Shown here: one piece after another, positions 33,395 to 41,904 of the stretch
Position numbering within the stretch: position 1 is the first letter of the stretch
Layout: the number at the start of each line of letters is the position of its first letter
From: Demequina capsici
Lineage (GTDB): Bacteria; Actinomycetota; Actinomycetes; Actinomycetales; Demequinaceae
Assembly: GCF_032102965.1 (NCBI RefSeq)
Contig: NZ_CP134880.1
Coordinates: 2,914,001 to 2,978,000 of the forward strand
Reading direction: 5' to 3'
Length of the DNA: 64,000 bases
The notes under the pieces: model-generated
Told to the model about the DNA's origin: nothing
The model's input: the letters and a program-made list of their open reading frames with translations, nothing else
Database searches by the model: none
Program-made: the position numbers and the translations under genes

Positions 33395-34075
33395 TCACCG
33401 GTGAGCGTGCGCGACGATCGCGTCCTCGATCGAGGTGGTGCCTCCCACGACCTCCCATTGGTGGAGCGCTGTCGCAGGATCGGCGATGCAGGCGGCGATC
33501 AGCGCGGCGACGTCGTCCCTGGGGATCGCTCCCGGTCCCACGTCGGGTCCGAGCTCCACGAGGCCCGTCGGCGCGTCGTCGGTGAGGCGCCCGGGACGCA
33601 GGATCGTCCACGCGAGCCCGCTCGCCCTCAGGGCGCTGTCCGCCTCCCGCTTGGCCTCGACGTACGCGACCCAGGCCTCGCCGCGGGACGCGTCGGCGGG
33701 CGCGTCGACGCCGATGGCGGACACCTGCACGAACCGTCGGATCCCTGACAGCTCCGCTGCGGCGATCGACTTGAGCGAGCCCCCGAGGTCGACCGTCTGC
33801 TTGCGTCCCGCGTTGCCGTCCGCGCCGCCGCCGGCGGTGAAGACGACCGCGTCGCACCCTTCGAAGGCGGCCACGAAGTCGTCGACCCCTGCGTGCTCGA
33901 TGTCGAGGCGACGCGGATCACCGCCCGCGACCGCGAGCGCCTCCAGCTGGACGTCTCGGCGCGCGAGCGGCACCGCTGCTGTGCCCTGCTCGACGAGCCG
34001 GTCGACGAGGAGGCGACCGATCTTGCCGGCACCGCCGACGATCGCGACTCGTGAGGATGCGGAGAGCTGGCCCAT
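33395..34075 (-). CDS. NAD(P)-binding atypical short-chain dehydrogenase
   Basis: A 226-residue Rossmann protein of the atypical SDR (NmrA/SDR_a5) type. The dinucleotide loop is VAIVGGAGKIGRLLVDRL at about residues 10-27; later VSAIGVDAP and AYVEAKREADSALRASGLAWTILRPGRL match the active-site region, where the usual YxxxK is present as YVEAK. It may reduce quinones or act as a redox sensor. ATG 34075 is chosen; GTG 34099 is possible. It lies 27 bp after the hydrolase gene on the same strand. Confidence 0.8.
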   Translation of the reverse strand: MGQLSASSRVAIVGGAGKIGRLLVDRLVEQGTAAVPLARRDVQLEALAVAGGDPRRLDIEHAGVDDFVAAFEGCDAVVFTAGGGADGNAGRKQTVDLGGSLKSIAAAELSGIRRFVQVSAIGVDAPADASRGEAWVAYVEAKREADSALRASGLAWTILRPGRLTDDAPTGLVELGPDVGPGAIPRDDVAALIAACIADPATALHQWEVVGGTTSIEDAIVAHAHR

Positions 34076-34102
34076 GCTTGTGCGACGCGGCAGGACCACG
34101 CA

Positions 34103-35311
34103 CTATTCCCGGCTCGCCTCGACGATCTGGAACTGCTGATGGACCACCTGGGTGCTCTCGTCGGTCGCGAGGAAGCGCGCGAAGGGCGCGCTGAGCGATC
34201 CATCTCCGTCATGCGCTTGGGCCGTCGCGGCGTAGGTGGTCGCCGAGTGGGCCTGTGCTCCGGGCGGCACGGAGTCGGTCACCGTGATGCGCAGCGGTCC
34301 ATCGCCCTCGGGCGCGAGGTCCATGGCCGGGACGGTGTCCCCGTCGTGCACGAGCGACAGGACCGGCATCCCCGGCGGGTCGTCGGCCGTGTCGATCGGG
34401 GAGCCGGCCACGACGAGAGCCTCCACGGACACGTTGCCCAACCCTGACCTCGCAAGGTCCGCGGCCAGCATGCCACCCAACGAGAAGCCGACCACGAGGA
34501 CGGGCGCTCCCGCGGGTATGCCCGCCTGGCGCACGGCCTCCTCGACGCCTTCGCGGTATGCCGAGGCGACCTGCGGCATGAGCGCGAGGTCCAGGATCGC
34601 GTCCAGGTCGTTGGGTGCAGGGGCGTCTCCGTGGGGCACCACCCAGTCCTGCGTCGACGGCAGCGTGAGGATCCAGACCTCGTCGCCGCTCGCAGGCGTG
34701 ACGCGGGCGACGTCGACCACCGCGCGCTGGTCTCGGCCCATCGCGTCGACGAGCGCGCACGCGGAGATGAGGTCGGCCACGTCACGCGGCCGTGCCGCGT
34801 CGAGCCGCGCCTGCGCGGCGTCCGATCCCTCGGGGCCTCCCGGCCGGAGCCGCTGGACTGTCGGCGATGGCGCGAACACCTCCGTTCCCAGTCGCCAGCC
34901 GAGGAACAGCGCTGCCGGCGTCCACAGCAGCGACGCTGCCGCACCGACCAGCGGAAGCGTGGCCCGTCGCGACGTGTGCAGGGCGCGCGGCCGGTCCAGG
35001 GCGCTGAGTGCGCGGGCGGCCTGGGCCAGCGTGCGGTGCGCCACCTCCTCCTGCAGCGGGGTTCTGGCGTGGGTCGGCGGCAGGCTGCTCAGCGCATGCC
35101 CGGCCACCTGCAGCTGGTCCGCGACGGCCCTTCGCAGCCGCGCCAGGTCCCGCGCGTCCCGCCCGAGCTCCTCCTGCGCGGCCTCGAGCTCGTCCGCCGC
35201 GAGTCCGATCCCGACGTCGGCATGCAACCCGGACGCCGCGGCATCCCACCGGTCCGCCTCCGCCCTGAGCGCGTTCGCGCATGCGAGGAGCGGGTCCCCG
35301 GCGTCACGCAT
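34103..35311 (-). CDS. Alpha/beta hydrolase with helical N-terminal domain (possible type VII secretion-linked protein)
   Basis: A 402-residue protein. Residues 1 to about 110 are almost wholly helical and Ala/Leu/Arg-rich, resembling the helical hairpin domains of type VII substrates; a hydrophobic segment follows at about 122-142 (LVGAAASLLWTPAALFLGWRL), and then a hydrolase domain with nucleophile elbow GFSLGG and a likely late His. Its ATG overlaps by 8 bp the stop of the EspC-like small gene upstream, so they form a pair. No ESX ATPase or membrane component is in the window. Substrate unknown; the T7SS link is inference. Confidence 0.6.
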   Translation of the reverse strand: MRDAGDPLLACANALRAEADRWDAAASGLHADVGIGLAADELEAAQEELGRDARDLARLRRAVADQLQVAGHALSSLPPTHARTPLQEEVAHRTLAQAARALSALDRPRALHTSRRATLPLVGAAASLLWTPAALFLGWRLGTEVFAPSPTVQRLRPGGPEGSDAAQARLDAARPRDVADLISACALVDAMGRDQRAVVDVARVTPASGDEVWILTLPSTQDWVVPHGDAPAPNDLDAILDLALMPQVASAYREGVEEAVRQAGIPAGAPVLVVGFSLGGMLAADLARSGLGNVSVEALVVAGSPIDTADDPPGMPVLSLVHDGDTVPAMDLAPEGDGPLRITVTDSVPPGAQAHSATTYAATAQAHDGDGSLSAPFARFLATDESTQVVHQQFQIVEASRE

Positions 35312-35618
35312 CAGCTGGCCTCGGCGCGGGCGCGGCGCTCGGCGCGGGCTGGATCGCGTCCGCCGCCACGGCATCGGCGCTCAGCAGCTGCGCCGCGGCC
35401 TGGTCGACGTGCTCCGCAAGGGTCAGGGCATCGGCGCTGATGGCAGCGGCCGCCCGGCGGTGATCGGCCCCGACCACGGCGGCCGCGTCGGCGAGAGCGC
35501 GATCGCCCGTCGCGTCCGCGGCGGCGGCGGGGTCCGCCTCGATGTCCACCGCCGCGAGCATGCGCAGCGCCTGCGCGGCCTGCGCGGCTGCCTCCTGGTC
35601 GACCTTCAGATCTGGCAT
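35304..35618 (-). CDS. Small helical protein, EspC-like (type VII secretion target family candidate)
   Basis: A 104-residue Ala-rich protein starting MPDLKVDQEAAAQAAQALRM and lacking Cys and Trp. Length, the N-terminal L-x-VD pattern and two long amphipathic helices resemble the EspC/'type VII secretion target' family of actinobacteria, ending in a Pro/Ala-rich tail. AGGGGGTGG precedes the ATG. It overlaps the hydrolase gene by 8 bp. Recognition rests on pattern only, so an unrelated helical protein is possible. Confidence 0.5.
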   Translation of the reverse strand: MPDLKVDQEAAAQAAQALRMLAAVDIEADPAAAADATGDRALADAAAVVGADHRRAAAAISADALTLAEHVDQAAAQLLSADAVAADAIQPAPSAAPAPRPADA

Positions 35619-35730
35619 CCGCCACCCCCTTCGCCACGAACGTAGGCGGCATGGGACGGCCCCGCGTCGGTCGACTGTTCCCATGGGGAGAGCGTCCACG
35701 CGCACGGGGCCTGTGGGCGGAGCCTGCCGA

Positions 35731-36351
35731 TCAGCGGGGCGGCTGCGCGAACGGGTCGTCGGGCGACTGGTCGGCGTCCACCGGTGGTGCGGGAGGCGCC
35801 GGGAACGCCGCCTGAGGTGCAGGAAGGTAGCCGGGAGCAGCTGCCTGGTATCCGGTGGGAGCGCCGGGCGCCGCATAGCCGTGTGGCGCCTGCGGCCAGG
35901 AGCCGTCGATCCCCTTGGGGTTCGGTCCGTAGCGGTTTGCGCCAGGAGTCGAGTCCTGCACCGCGAAGACCAGCAGGACGATGCCGCCGCCGGGCACGAG
36001 CGAGATCCAGTACCACCACCCTGAGCGATCCGTGTCATGCATGCGTCGCACGAAGACCGCGAGCGACGGGAGGAGCAGGCCGAGCAGGACCACGGTGTAG
36101 ATGCCCCAGCCGATCACCATCGGCACCCAGAACCCGGCGTCGAGCGCGTCGGACGGGAGGTTCCCGTCGGAGTCCGCCTGGGACACGACCGGGACGAAGG
36201 CGATCGTCATGAGGATGGCGAGCACGATGCCCATCACGAGGCTCACGAGCCCCGTGAACAGCGACCACCACCAGTACTCGGACCGGCGGGCGCGCCCGCC
36301 GAAGTCGGCGTACTTGGTGAAGCCTGTGCGGATGGCCTCGATGAAGCCCAT
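35731..36351 (-). CDS. DUF805 membrane protein
   Basis: A 206-residue protein. The DUF805 core begins MGFIEAIRTGFTKYADFGGRARRSEYWWWSLF and has four hydrophobic helices, with the conserved RRMHDTDRSGWWYW motif at about 100-113. After residue ~145 comes a Pro/Gly/Ala-rich cytoplasmic tail ending PFAQPPR. GGGGGAGATC precedes the ATG. It is an intact paralogue of the broken gene at 32923-33291. Function of the family is unknown. Confidence 0.88.
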   Translation of the reverse strand: MGFIEAIRTGFTKYADFGGRARRSEYWWWSLFTGLVSLVMGIVLAILMTIAFVPVVSQADSDGNLPSDALDAGFWVPMVIGWGIYTVVLLGLLLPSLAVFVRRMHDTDRSGWWYWISLVPGGGIVLLVFAVQDSTPGANRYGPNPKGIDGSWPQAPHGYAAPGAPTGYQAAAPGYLPAPQAAFPAPPAPPVDADQSPDDPFAQPPR

Positions 36352-36484
36352 GATCTCCCCCTTGCGTCGTGCCTCGCCGGCACCCACACACTAGCGTGCG
36401 GGAGACGCGGCGGAACAGGCCTTCGGCGGATTCACCAGGGACTTCGCTCGGAATGCTGAGCCTGCGCCACGCTCCCCTGGCGGG

Positions 36485-37180
36485 TCAGGACGACTGCTCG
36501 ACCCCACGCAGCCGAGCCTGCCTGGCCTCCTTGATGGCGTCGAGGGCGTCGATCGCTTCGGCCGCGAACGGTGCGAGCGGCTTGAGGCGGGCCGCGCGGA
36601 TCAGCCGCGCGAGCGTGGGCGCCAGGCGACCCACGATCTTCCGCGACACCCTTCCGTCCGGCGACAGGTCCTGCACCCATCCGAGCGTCACGACCATCTG
36701 CACGAGCCACAGGAGCTCGGGCAGCGACTGGCGCAGACGCGCGTCGGTCTTGAGGTCCGAGCCCTCGATCGCGTCCTCGTACAGCGCGATGAAGGTCTCG
36801 CGCGCAGGCTTGGACTCGGCGCTGAACGGGCTGAGGGGGCTGGTGGGGACCACGGCCATGCTGACGAGCGACTCCGCGACCGCACGGTACCGTCCGGACA
36901 CCTCCAGGTAGGTGTCGAGCACGATCGCCAGCCGCGTCTTGAACGAACGCTCGCCCTGCATCCGCGCGCGGCTCAGGTCCGCGTGCTCGCGCGCGATGCG
37001 CAGGTAGAAGCCTTGGACCAGGTCCTCCTTGCCGGAGAAGTAGTAGTACGCGCTGCCGAGCGACACCTCGGCGCGCTCAGCGATGGCCCGCATGGTGGTG
37101 CGCTCGTACCCGTTCTCGAGGATCAGCGCGGTGGCGGCCTCCACGATGCGGTCGCGGGTCGTGCTGTCGAGCGTGGGCAT
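36485..37180 (-). CDS. TetR family transcriptional regulator
   Basis: A 231-residue regulator with the DNA-binding domain at residues 8-55 (RIVEAATALILENGYERTTM, then AERAEVSLGSAYYYFSGKED). The C-terminal domain is helical and ligand-binding. AGGAGG precedes the ATG. It follows a membrane acyltransferase gene by 19 bp on the same strand, and an inverted repeat overlaps the gap and the ribosome binding site, so it may control itself. Ligand unknown. Confidence 0.9.
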   Translation of the reverse strand: MPTLDSTTRDRIVEAATALILENGYERTTMRAIAERAEVSLGSAYYYFSGKEDLVQGFYLRIAREHADLSRARMQGERSFKTRLAIVLDTYLEVSGRYRAVAESLVSMAVVPTSPLSPFSAESKPARETFIALYEDAIEGSDLKTDARLRQSLPELLWLVQMVVTLGWVQDLSPDGRVSRKIVGRLAPTLARLIRAARLKPLAPFAAEAIDALDAIKEARQARLRGVEQSS

Positions 37181-37188
37181 GAGAACCT

Positions 37189-37214
37189 CCTGAACGTGTT
37201 CAACTCCGTTCAGG
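37189..37214. promoter_or_regulatory. Inverted repeat before the tetR gene
   Basis: CCTGAACG and CGTTCAGG form 8-bp arms around a 10-bp spacer that itself continues the GAAC/GTTC pattern (GAACGTGTTC is a palindrome). The repeat spans the end of the acyltransferase gene and abuts the AGGAGG of the tetR gene, fitting autoregulation by a TetR protein. Confidence 0.5.
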
Positions 37215-38576
37215 GTAAGCCCGCACCGTCCTGAACTGCACCGCCGTCTCGGCAGCGGCGAAGGCGAGGTTCACGAGCGCGAACGCCGCCCATGCCGTCA
37301 TCGGCACCCCCACCAGGTGCGCCACGTACCACCCGCCCGCACCACGGAAGCCGGTCACCGCGAATCCGAGCAGCCCGACGATCCCCGAGGCGACCGCCAC
37401 CGACGCGAGCACGGCACGCCCGCGCGAGGGCCCTGCCGGCGGTACCCGAGGCGGCGGACGCTCGCCGAACCGGAACGCGACGACAAGCACGACGACGACA
37501 GCCAGGAACGGCACCAGCATCGCCAGCTTCACCCACCAGAACGACGCCGTGGACGGATCGCCCGTCAGATCCACCCCGAGCACCCACAGCGCGCCGTGCA
37601 CCGCGATCAACGCGGTGAGATGCCAGAGGAAGGCCGTCATCGCGACGGATCCGGCCACGATGACCGCCGACCACACGCGTCGTCGCTCGAGCCAGCGGTT
37701 CGCCGGCGCCCGCAGCAGGAGCAGCGCGCCCGCCTGCGCGCACGCGAAGGTCAGCAGCGCGACCGTCGGCGGCGCGAGGTTGGAGAGCCGTTCGCCCGCA
37801 TACGACACCATGGTCGTCGAGTACGGCCCCAGCGTGACGAGGAGAGCGAGGACGACGACGCCCCCGCCCAGCATCGTCCAGCCGAGACGGCGCGCACCGA
37901 ACCGGTCGGCCACGCCGTCGGCATAGAAGAAGCCCAGCTGGTGCACGGCCAGCCAGACCAGGGCGAAGTTCAGCCACTTCACGCCGTCCACGCCCGCCGC
38001 CAGACGCAGCAGGTCCACGAGCACGACGGCCGTCACCAGCGCGACAAGCACCCTCCAGCCCCACCGCTCGTGCGCCGTCAGCAACGCGGGCGCGAAGCCG
38101 ACCGCGATCAGATAGATGCCGAGGAACCACAGCAGCTGACCGGCGACCTGCAGGACCGGGCCGGTCACCGTCTCATCGTTCGCGACCCGCTCGATCACGA
38201 GCGCCACGAGCAGCCACACGGCCACGAACAGCATGGTCGGCCGGAGCAGCCGAAGGATGCGCGAGCGCACGAAGTCGGCGTACCCGCCTCCCCGTGCCCG
38301 CGTGCTCCGCCACGACGTCGAGTGCGCGAAGCCGCCCACCACGAAGAACACCGGCATGACCTGGAGCACGAGCGTCAGCGGACGCGCCCACGCCTGCGTG
38401 TCCAGCACGTTCGCCACCGCGATCGTGCCCGTCGCATGGTCCATCGTCACCGCCGCCATGAAGAAGTGGCCGAGCATCACCCCCAGCAGCGACCCGACCC
38501 TCAGCAGGTCCGCATACCTGTCCCTCGACGCAGGAGTCGCGTCGACCATCTCCCCCAGACCCACCCGTGACCCCAT
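37200..38576 (-). CDS. Membrane acyltransferase (acyltransferase family 3)
   Basis: A 458-residue protein with about ten to eleven hydrophobic helices. The N-terminal region DRYADLLRVGSLLGVMLGHF carries the conserved R...H pattern of acyltransferase-3 proteins, and MPVFFVVGGFAHSTSW matches the next conserved loop. These enzymes O-acylate sugars or wall glycans. The ATG at 38576 stands six nt after TAGCAT, supporting a leaderless start; an ATG at 38549 is possible. It is upstream of the tetR gene. Confidence 0.85.
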   Translation of the reverse strand: MGSRVGLGEMVDATPASRDRYADLLRVGSLLGVMLGHFFMAAVTMDHATGTIAVANVLDTQAWARPLTLVLQVMPVFFVVGGFAHSTSWRSTRARGGGYADFVRSRILRLLRPTMLFVAVWLLVALVIERVANDETVTGPVLQVAGQLLWFLGIYLIAVGFAPALLTAHERWGWRVLVALVTAVVLVDLLRLAAGVDGVKWLNFALVWLAVHQLGFFYADGVADRFGARRLGWTMLGGGVVVLALLVTLGPYSTTMVSYAGERLSNLAPPTVALLTFACAQAGALLLLRAPANRWLERRRVWSAVIVAGSVAMTAFLWHLTALIAVHGALWVLGVDLTGDPSTASFWWVKLAMLVPFLAVVVVLVVAFRFGERPPPRVPPAGPSRGRAVLASVAVASGIVGLLGFAVTGFRGAGGWYVAHLVGVPMTAWAAFALVNLAFAAAETAVQFRTVRAYPERS

Positions 38577-38582
38577 GGCGCG

Positions 38583-38610
38583 ATGCTAGCCGCCACCCTG
38601 CCTCTACGCT
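38583..38610. promoter_or_regulatory. Face-to-face leaderless promoters
   Basis: The 40-bp gap between the divergent acyltransferase and MFS genes contains TAGCAT on the minus strand (38583-38588) and TACGCT on the plus strand (38605-38610), each exactly six nucleotides from its start codon. The two promoters must overlap, so one polymerase would exclude the other. Confidence 0.45.
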
Positions 38611-38616
38611 GGGCAC

Positions 38617-39930
38617 ATGTCCCTCAAGGCCGACCTCGGCGCGCTGTGGGAGTCGAGGGGCTTCCGCAGGCTGACCTGGGCGCGCCTGCTCTCGCAGGTG
38701 GGCGACGGGATGTTCCAGGTGGGGATCGCCACCGCCTTCTTCTTCGACCCGACCCATGCCACGACCCCCGCGCAGATCGCCGTGGGCTTCGCTGTACTGC
38801 TGGCGCCGTTCACGTTCGTCGGACCGTTCGTCGGACCGCTGATCGACCGGTGGCACCGGCAGCGCATCGTGCTCTTCGGGAACCTCGTTCGGCTGGTGCT
38901 CGCCGCCGGGATCGTGGCGCTGGTGCTCGCCGACGCGCCGTCCTGGGCGCTGTACGGAAGCGCGCTCGTGACGCTGTCGGTCAACCGCTTCCTGCTCGCC
39001 GCGATGACCGCAGGCCTGCCGCAGGTGGTGCCGCCGCACCAGCTGCTCGCAGCGAACGCGGTGCTCCCCACGCTCGGCACGATCGCCGCCTCGGCCGGCG
39101 GCGCGATCGGCGCGGTCGCCACCTTCGTCGTTCCGAGCGTGACCGACAGCTCGTTGGCGATCACCGCCCTGCTCGGCGCCGCCGCGCTGTTCGGCGCGTC
39201 GTCGTCCGCGGCGACCCGGATCGGCCGCACCGAGCTGGGACCGGTTCATCCGCTGGAGCACCTTCAGCTCGCCGAGCAGCTGCGCGCGCTCACCGCCGAG
39301 CTGCTCGAGGGCGAGCGGTACCTGCGCGCCCGGCGCACGCCCTGGCATGCGCTGGGAGTGATGTCGGCACAGCGGCTGCTCTACGGGCTCATGTTCGTGG
39401 CCGCGATCCTCGCGTCGCGGCAGGTGCTCGCTGATCCCACCGACGCCGCAGCGGGCCTGGGCGCGTTCTCCGTGGTGCTCGGGTTCGCGGCGGTCGGCTT
39501 CGGGCTGGCCGCAGTCCTCACTCCGGCGCTGGGCGACCGCATTCCACGGGACCGATGGATCCTCATGTGCCTCGGAGTGGGCGCCGTCGGTCAGGCGCTG
39601 CTCGCCATCGGTCCGTACCCGTGGGCCCTGCTCGCCGCCGCCGTCATCGTCAGCTTCGCCGTTCAGGGCGGCAAGATCGCCGTCGACACCATCGTCCAGC
39701 GTGACACCGCGGATCACGTGCGCGGCCGGGCCTTCACGCTGTACGACATGGCCTACAACGTGGCCTTCATGTCCGCGGCCGCGATCGGTGCCCTGGTGCT
39801 GCCCGACTCCGGCTGGTCGCGGGCCGTCATGATCGGGATCGCCGGGGCGTATGTCGCGGTGGGTCTGGCCTACGCGCGCAGCCCTCGCACCCCCAACCCC
39901 GTGCCGACGGCCGCGACGATCGTCGGCTGA
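38617..39930 (+). CDS. Major facilitator superfamily transporter
   Basis: A 437-residue permease with about 12 membrane helices. The N-terminus RLTWARLLSQVGDGMFQVGI and the loop FVGPLIDRWHRQRIVLFGN (MFS motif A region) are typical of MFS efflux proteins. It is divergent from the acyltransferase gene with only 40 bp between. Start ATG without Shine-Dalgarno, probably leaderless. Substrate unknown; drug or metabolite export is plausible. Confidence 0.88.
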   Translation: MSLKADLGALWESRGFRRLTWARLLSQVGDGMFQVGIATAFFFDPTHATTPAQIAVGFAVLLAPFTFVGPFVGPLIDRWHRQRIVLFGNLVRLVLAAGIVALVLADAPSWALYGSALVTLSVNRFLLAAMTAGLPQVVPPHQLLAANAVLPTLGTIAASAGGAIGAVATFVVPSVTDSSLAITALLGAAALFGASSSAATRIGRTELGPVHPLEHLQLAEQLRALTAELLEGERYLRARRTPWHALGVMSAQRLLYGLMFVAAILASRQVLADPTDAAAGLGAFSVVLGFAAVGFGLAAVLTPALGDRIPRDRWILMCLGVGAVGQALLAIGPYPWALLAAAVIVSFAVQGGKIAVDTIVQRDTADHVRGRAFTLYDMAYNVAFMSAAAIGALVLPDSGWSRAVMIGIAGAYVAVGLAYARSPRTPNPVPTAATIVG

Positions 39931-39976
39931 GCGACCGCCTGCGTCGACCGCGTCCCGGGTCGTCCCCGGCACCCGC

Positions 39977-40510
39977 CTACTCGAAGGGCTTGCGCATGGC
40001 GGCGAGCCCGCCCGTCGTCCCGTGGTGCTCTGCGCCGATCAGATGCTCGAACACGATGTTCGTCTCCGTCGACGCGACGACAGGATCCATCGAGATGTAG
40101 CTGGCCACGAAGTCCCGCAGCTGTCCGGTGGACGTGCAGACGATGTGGATGAGGAAGTCCACCTGGCCGCCCACGAAGAACACGGACACGACGTTCGGCA
40201 GGCGCACCACCTTGCGGGCGTACGTCTTGATCTGCGGGCGGGCCTGCGCCTGGAGCTTCACGGAGACCAGGCCCTGCACCGGCATCCCGAGCGCCTCATA
40301 GTCCAGCTCCACATGGGAGGAACGGATGACCCCCGCGTCCTTCAGCGCCTTGACCCTCGCGTGGGTGGTGGACGGCGAGACGTGGACCCTGGCGGCGAGC
40401 GCGGTGTTGGACAGGCGCGCGTCCCGCGAGAGCTCCCACAGGATCTGCTCGTCCAGCTCGTCCAGCCGAAGATTCGACGGCCGGGAGGGCCCGATGATGC
40501 GTTCGTTCAC
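39977..40510 (-). CDS. aldR: Lrp/AsnC family regulator, probable AldR
   Basis: A 177-residue regulator: helix-turn-helix at about residues 20-65 (LDELDEQILWELSRDARLSN ... VHVSPSTTHARVKALKDAGV) and a C-terminal RAM ligand domain. It is divergent from alanine dehydrogenase, the arrangement of mycobacterial aldR-ald, where the regulator senses alanine. The GTG at 40510 has GGAGA nearby and is preferred over a TTG upstream. The 164-bp intergenic space should hold its binding sites. Confidence 0.85.
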   Translation of the reverse strand: MNERIIGPSRPSNLRLDELDEQILWELSRDARLSNTALAARVHVSPSTTHARVKALKDAGVIRSSHVELDYEALGMPVQGLVSVKLQAQARPQIKTYARKVVRLPNVVSVFFVGGQVDFLIHIVCTSTGQLRDFVASYISMDPVVASTETNIVFEHLIGAEHHGTTGGLAAMRKPFE

Positions 40511-40674
40511 AGATTCTCCAGATCTTGTCGCTGATTCGGCGATTGTATTCACGATTCCTTGCGTGGACCGGAGGATCTTCGACAATTGAAGGGAGTCACC
40601 CAGTGACCGCGTCAGGCGACCCGGACCCCCCGAGCCTCCTGCCGCTCAGAGCACGAAGGCGAAGGAGAGGGACC

Positions 40675-41769
40675 ATGCACGTCGGAATCCCCGCAGAGAT
40701 CAAGAACAACGAGAAGCGCGTGGCGATCACGCCCGCGGGCGTTCACGAGCTCGTCAAGCACGGCCACTCCGTGACCATCGAGTCCGGCGCAGGGCTCGGC
40801 AGCGCCTTCACCGACGACGAGTACGTCACCGCCGGCGCCACGCTCGGCACCGTCGACGAGGCCTGGGCTCAGCCCATGGTCCTCAAGGTCAAGGAGCCCA
40901 TCGCCTCCGAGTACCGGTACCTGCGCGAGGACATGCTCCTCTTCACCTACCTTCACCTCGCCGCCGACGAGGCGCTCACCTCCGCCCTCGTCGCCGCCGG
41001 CACCACCGCGATCGCCTACGAGACCGTCGAGCTGACTGACGGGTCGCTCCCGCTGCTCGCCCCGATGTCCGAGGTCGCGGGACGCATGGCCACCATGGTC
41101 GGAGCCTTCAACCTCCAGTCGTCGTCCGGCGGACGCGGCGTGCTGCTGGGCGGCGTGCCGGGCGTGCGTCCCGCCAAGGTCGCGGTGCTCGGCGCCGGCA
41201 TGTCCGGTCAGAACGCCATCTCCCAGGCCGTCGGCATGGGCGCCGACGTCACCGTGCTGGACCTCTCCGTCCCCCGCCTTCGCCACCTCGACGCGCTCTA
41301 CGCCGGCCGCATCAAGACCGTCGTGTCGTCCGCCTACGAGGTGGAGCGGGCGTGCCTCGAGGCGGACCTCGTCATCGGGGCCGTGCTCGTCGCCGGGGAC
41401 AAGGCCCCCAAGCTCGTCTCCCACGACCTCGTGGCGCGGATGAAGCCGGGCTCGGTGCTCGTCGACATCGCGATCGACCAGGGCGGCTGCTTCGAGGACT
41501 CCCACGCCACCACCCACGCCGAGCCGACCTTCGAGGTCGAGAGCTCCACCTTCTACTGCGTGGCCAACATGCCCGGAGCCGTCGGCAACACCTCGACGCT
41601 CGCGCTGACCAACGCGACCCTGCCCTACGCCGTCCGCCTCGCGAACGACGGCTGGGAGGTCGCCACCGCCAAGGACCCGGCGCTCGCCCGCGGCCTCGCC
41701 ACCGTCGGCGGCAAGATCGTCCACGGCCCCGTCGCCGAGATCTTCCCGCAGCTGCCCGCCGCGGTCTGA
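40675..41769 (+). CDS. ald: Alanine dehydrogenase
   Basis: A 364-residue enzyme catalysing NAD-dependent interconversion of L-alanine with pyruvate and ammonia. It starts MHVGIPAEIKNNEKRVAITP, has the substrate-binding VLKVKEP and the NAD loop VAVLGAGMSGQNAI near residues 167-180, and a conserved DIAIDQGGCFE and ANMPGAVGNTSTLAL. GAAGGAGAGGG precedes ATG. Divergent Lrp-type regulator upstream; terminator-like hairpins downstream. Confidence 0.96.
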   Translation: MHVGIPAEIKNNEKRVAITPAGVHELVKHGHSVTIESGAGLGSAFTDDEYVTAGATLGTVDEAWAQPMVLKVKEPIASEYRYLREDMLLFTYLHLAADEALTSALVAAGTTAIAYETVELTDGSLPLLAPMSEVAGRMATMVGAFNLQSSSGGRGVLLGGVPGVRPAKVAVLGAGMSGQNAISQAVGMGADVTVLDLSVPRLRHLDALYAGRIKTVVSSAYEVERACLEADLVIGAVLVAGDKAPKLVSHDLVARMKPGSVLVDIAIDQGGCFEDSHATTHAEPTFEVESSTFYCVANMPGAVGNTSTLALTNATLPYAVRLANDGWEVATAKDPALARGLATVGGKIVHGPVAEIFPQLPAAV

Positions 41770-41798
41770 CACCCCCACGTCCGCGCGTCGCACGTCCG

Positions 41799-41848
41799 GC
41801 GGCGCACGGAGAGGGCCTCCGGGCCCGCACGGCCGCCTCTTCGTTTTT
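41799..41848 (+). terminator. Probable terminator of ald
   Basis: GGCGGC at 41799 can pair with GCCGCC at 41832, with a GGAG/CTCC stem inside, and TCTTCGTTTTT follows (five T at 41844-41848), one of the few T-runs in the window. Confidence 0.55.
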
Positions 41849-41864
41849 CTCCAGGCCGTTCACG

Positions 41865-41899
41865 CGAGGCGGGCTCCTGCTCCACAGGGGCCCGCCTCG
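41865..41899 (-). terminator. Hairpin between convergent genes
   Basis: CGAGGCGGGC pairs exactly with GCCCGCCTCG across 15 bases, just after the stop of the membrane gene at 41905. Confidence 0.5.
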
Positions 41900-41904
41900 T
41901 CGTC

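Noticed and set aside
40511..40674. Possible AldR binding repeats (GATCTTGTCG and CGAAGATC-like elements)
   Set aside because: The repeats are imperfect and too short to call operators from one sequence, although the region must contain the aldR and ald promoters.
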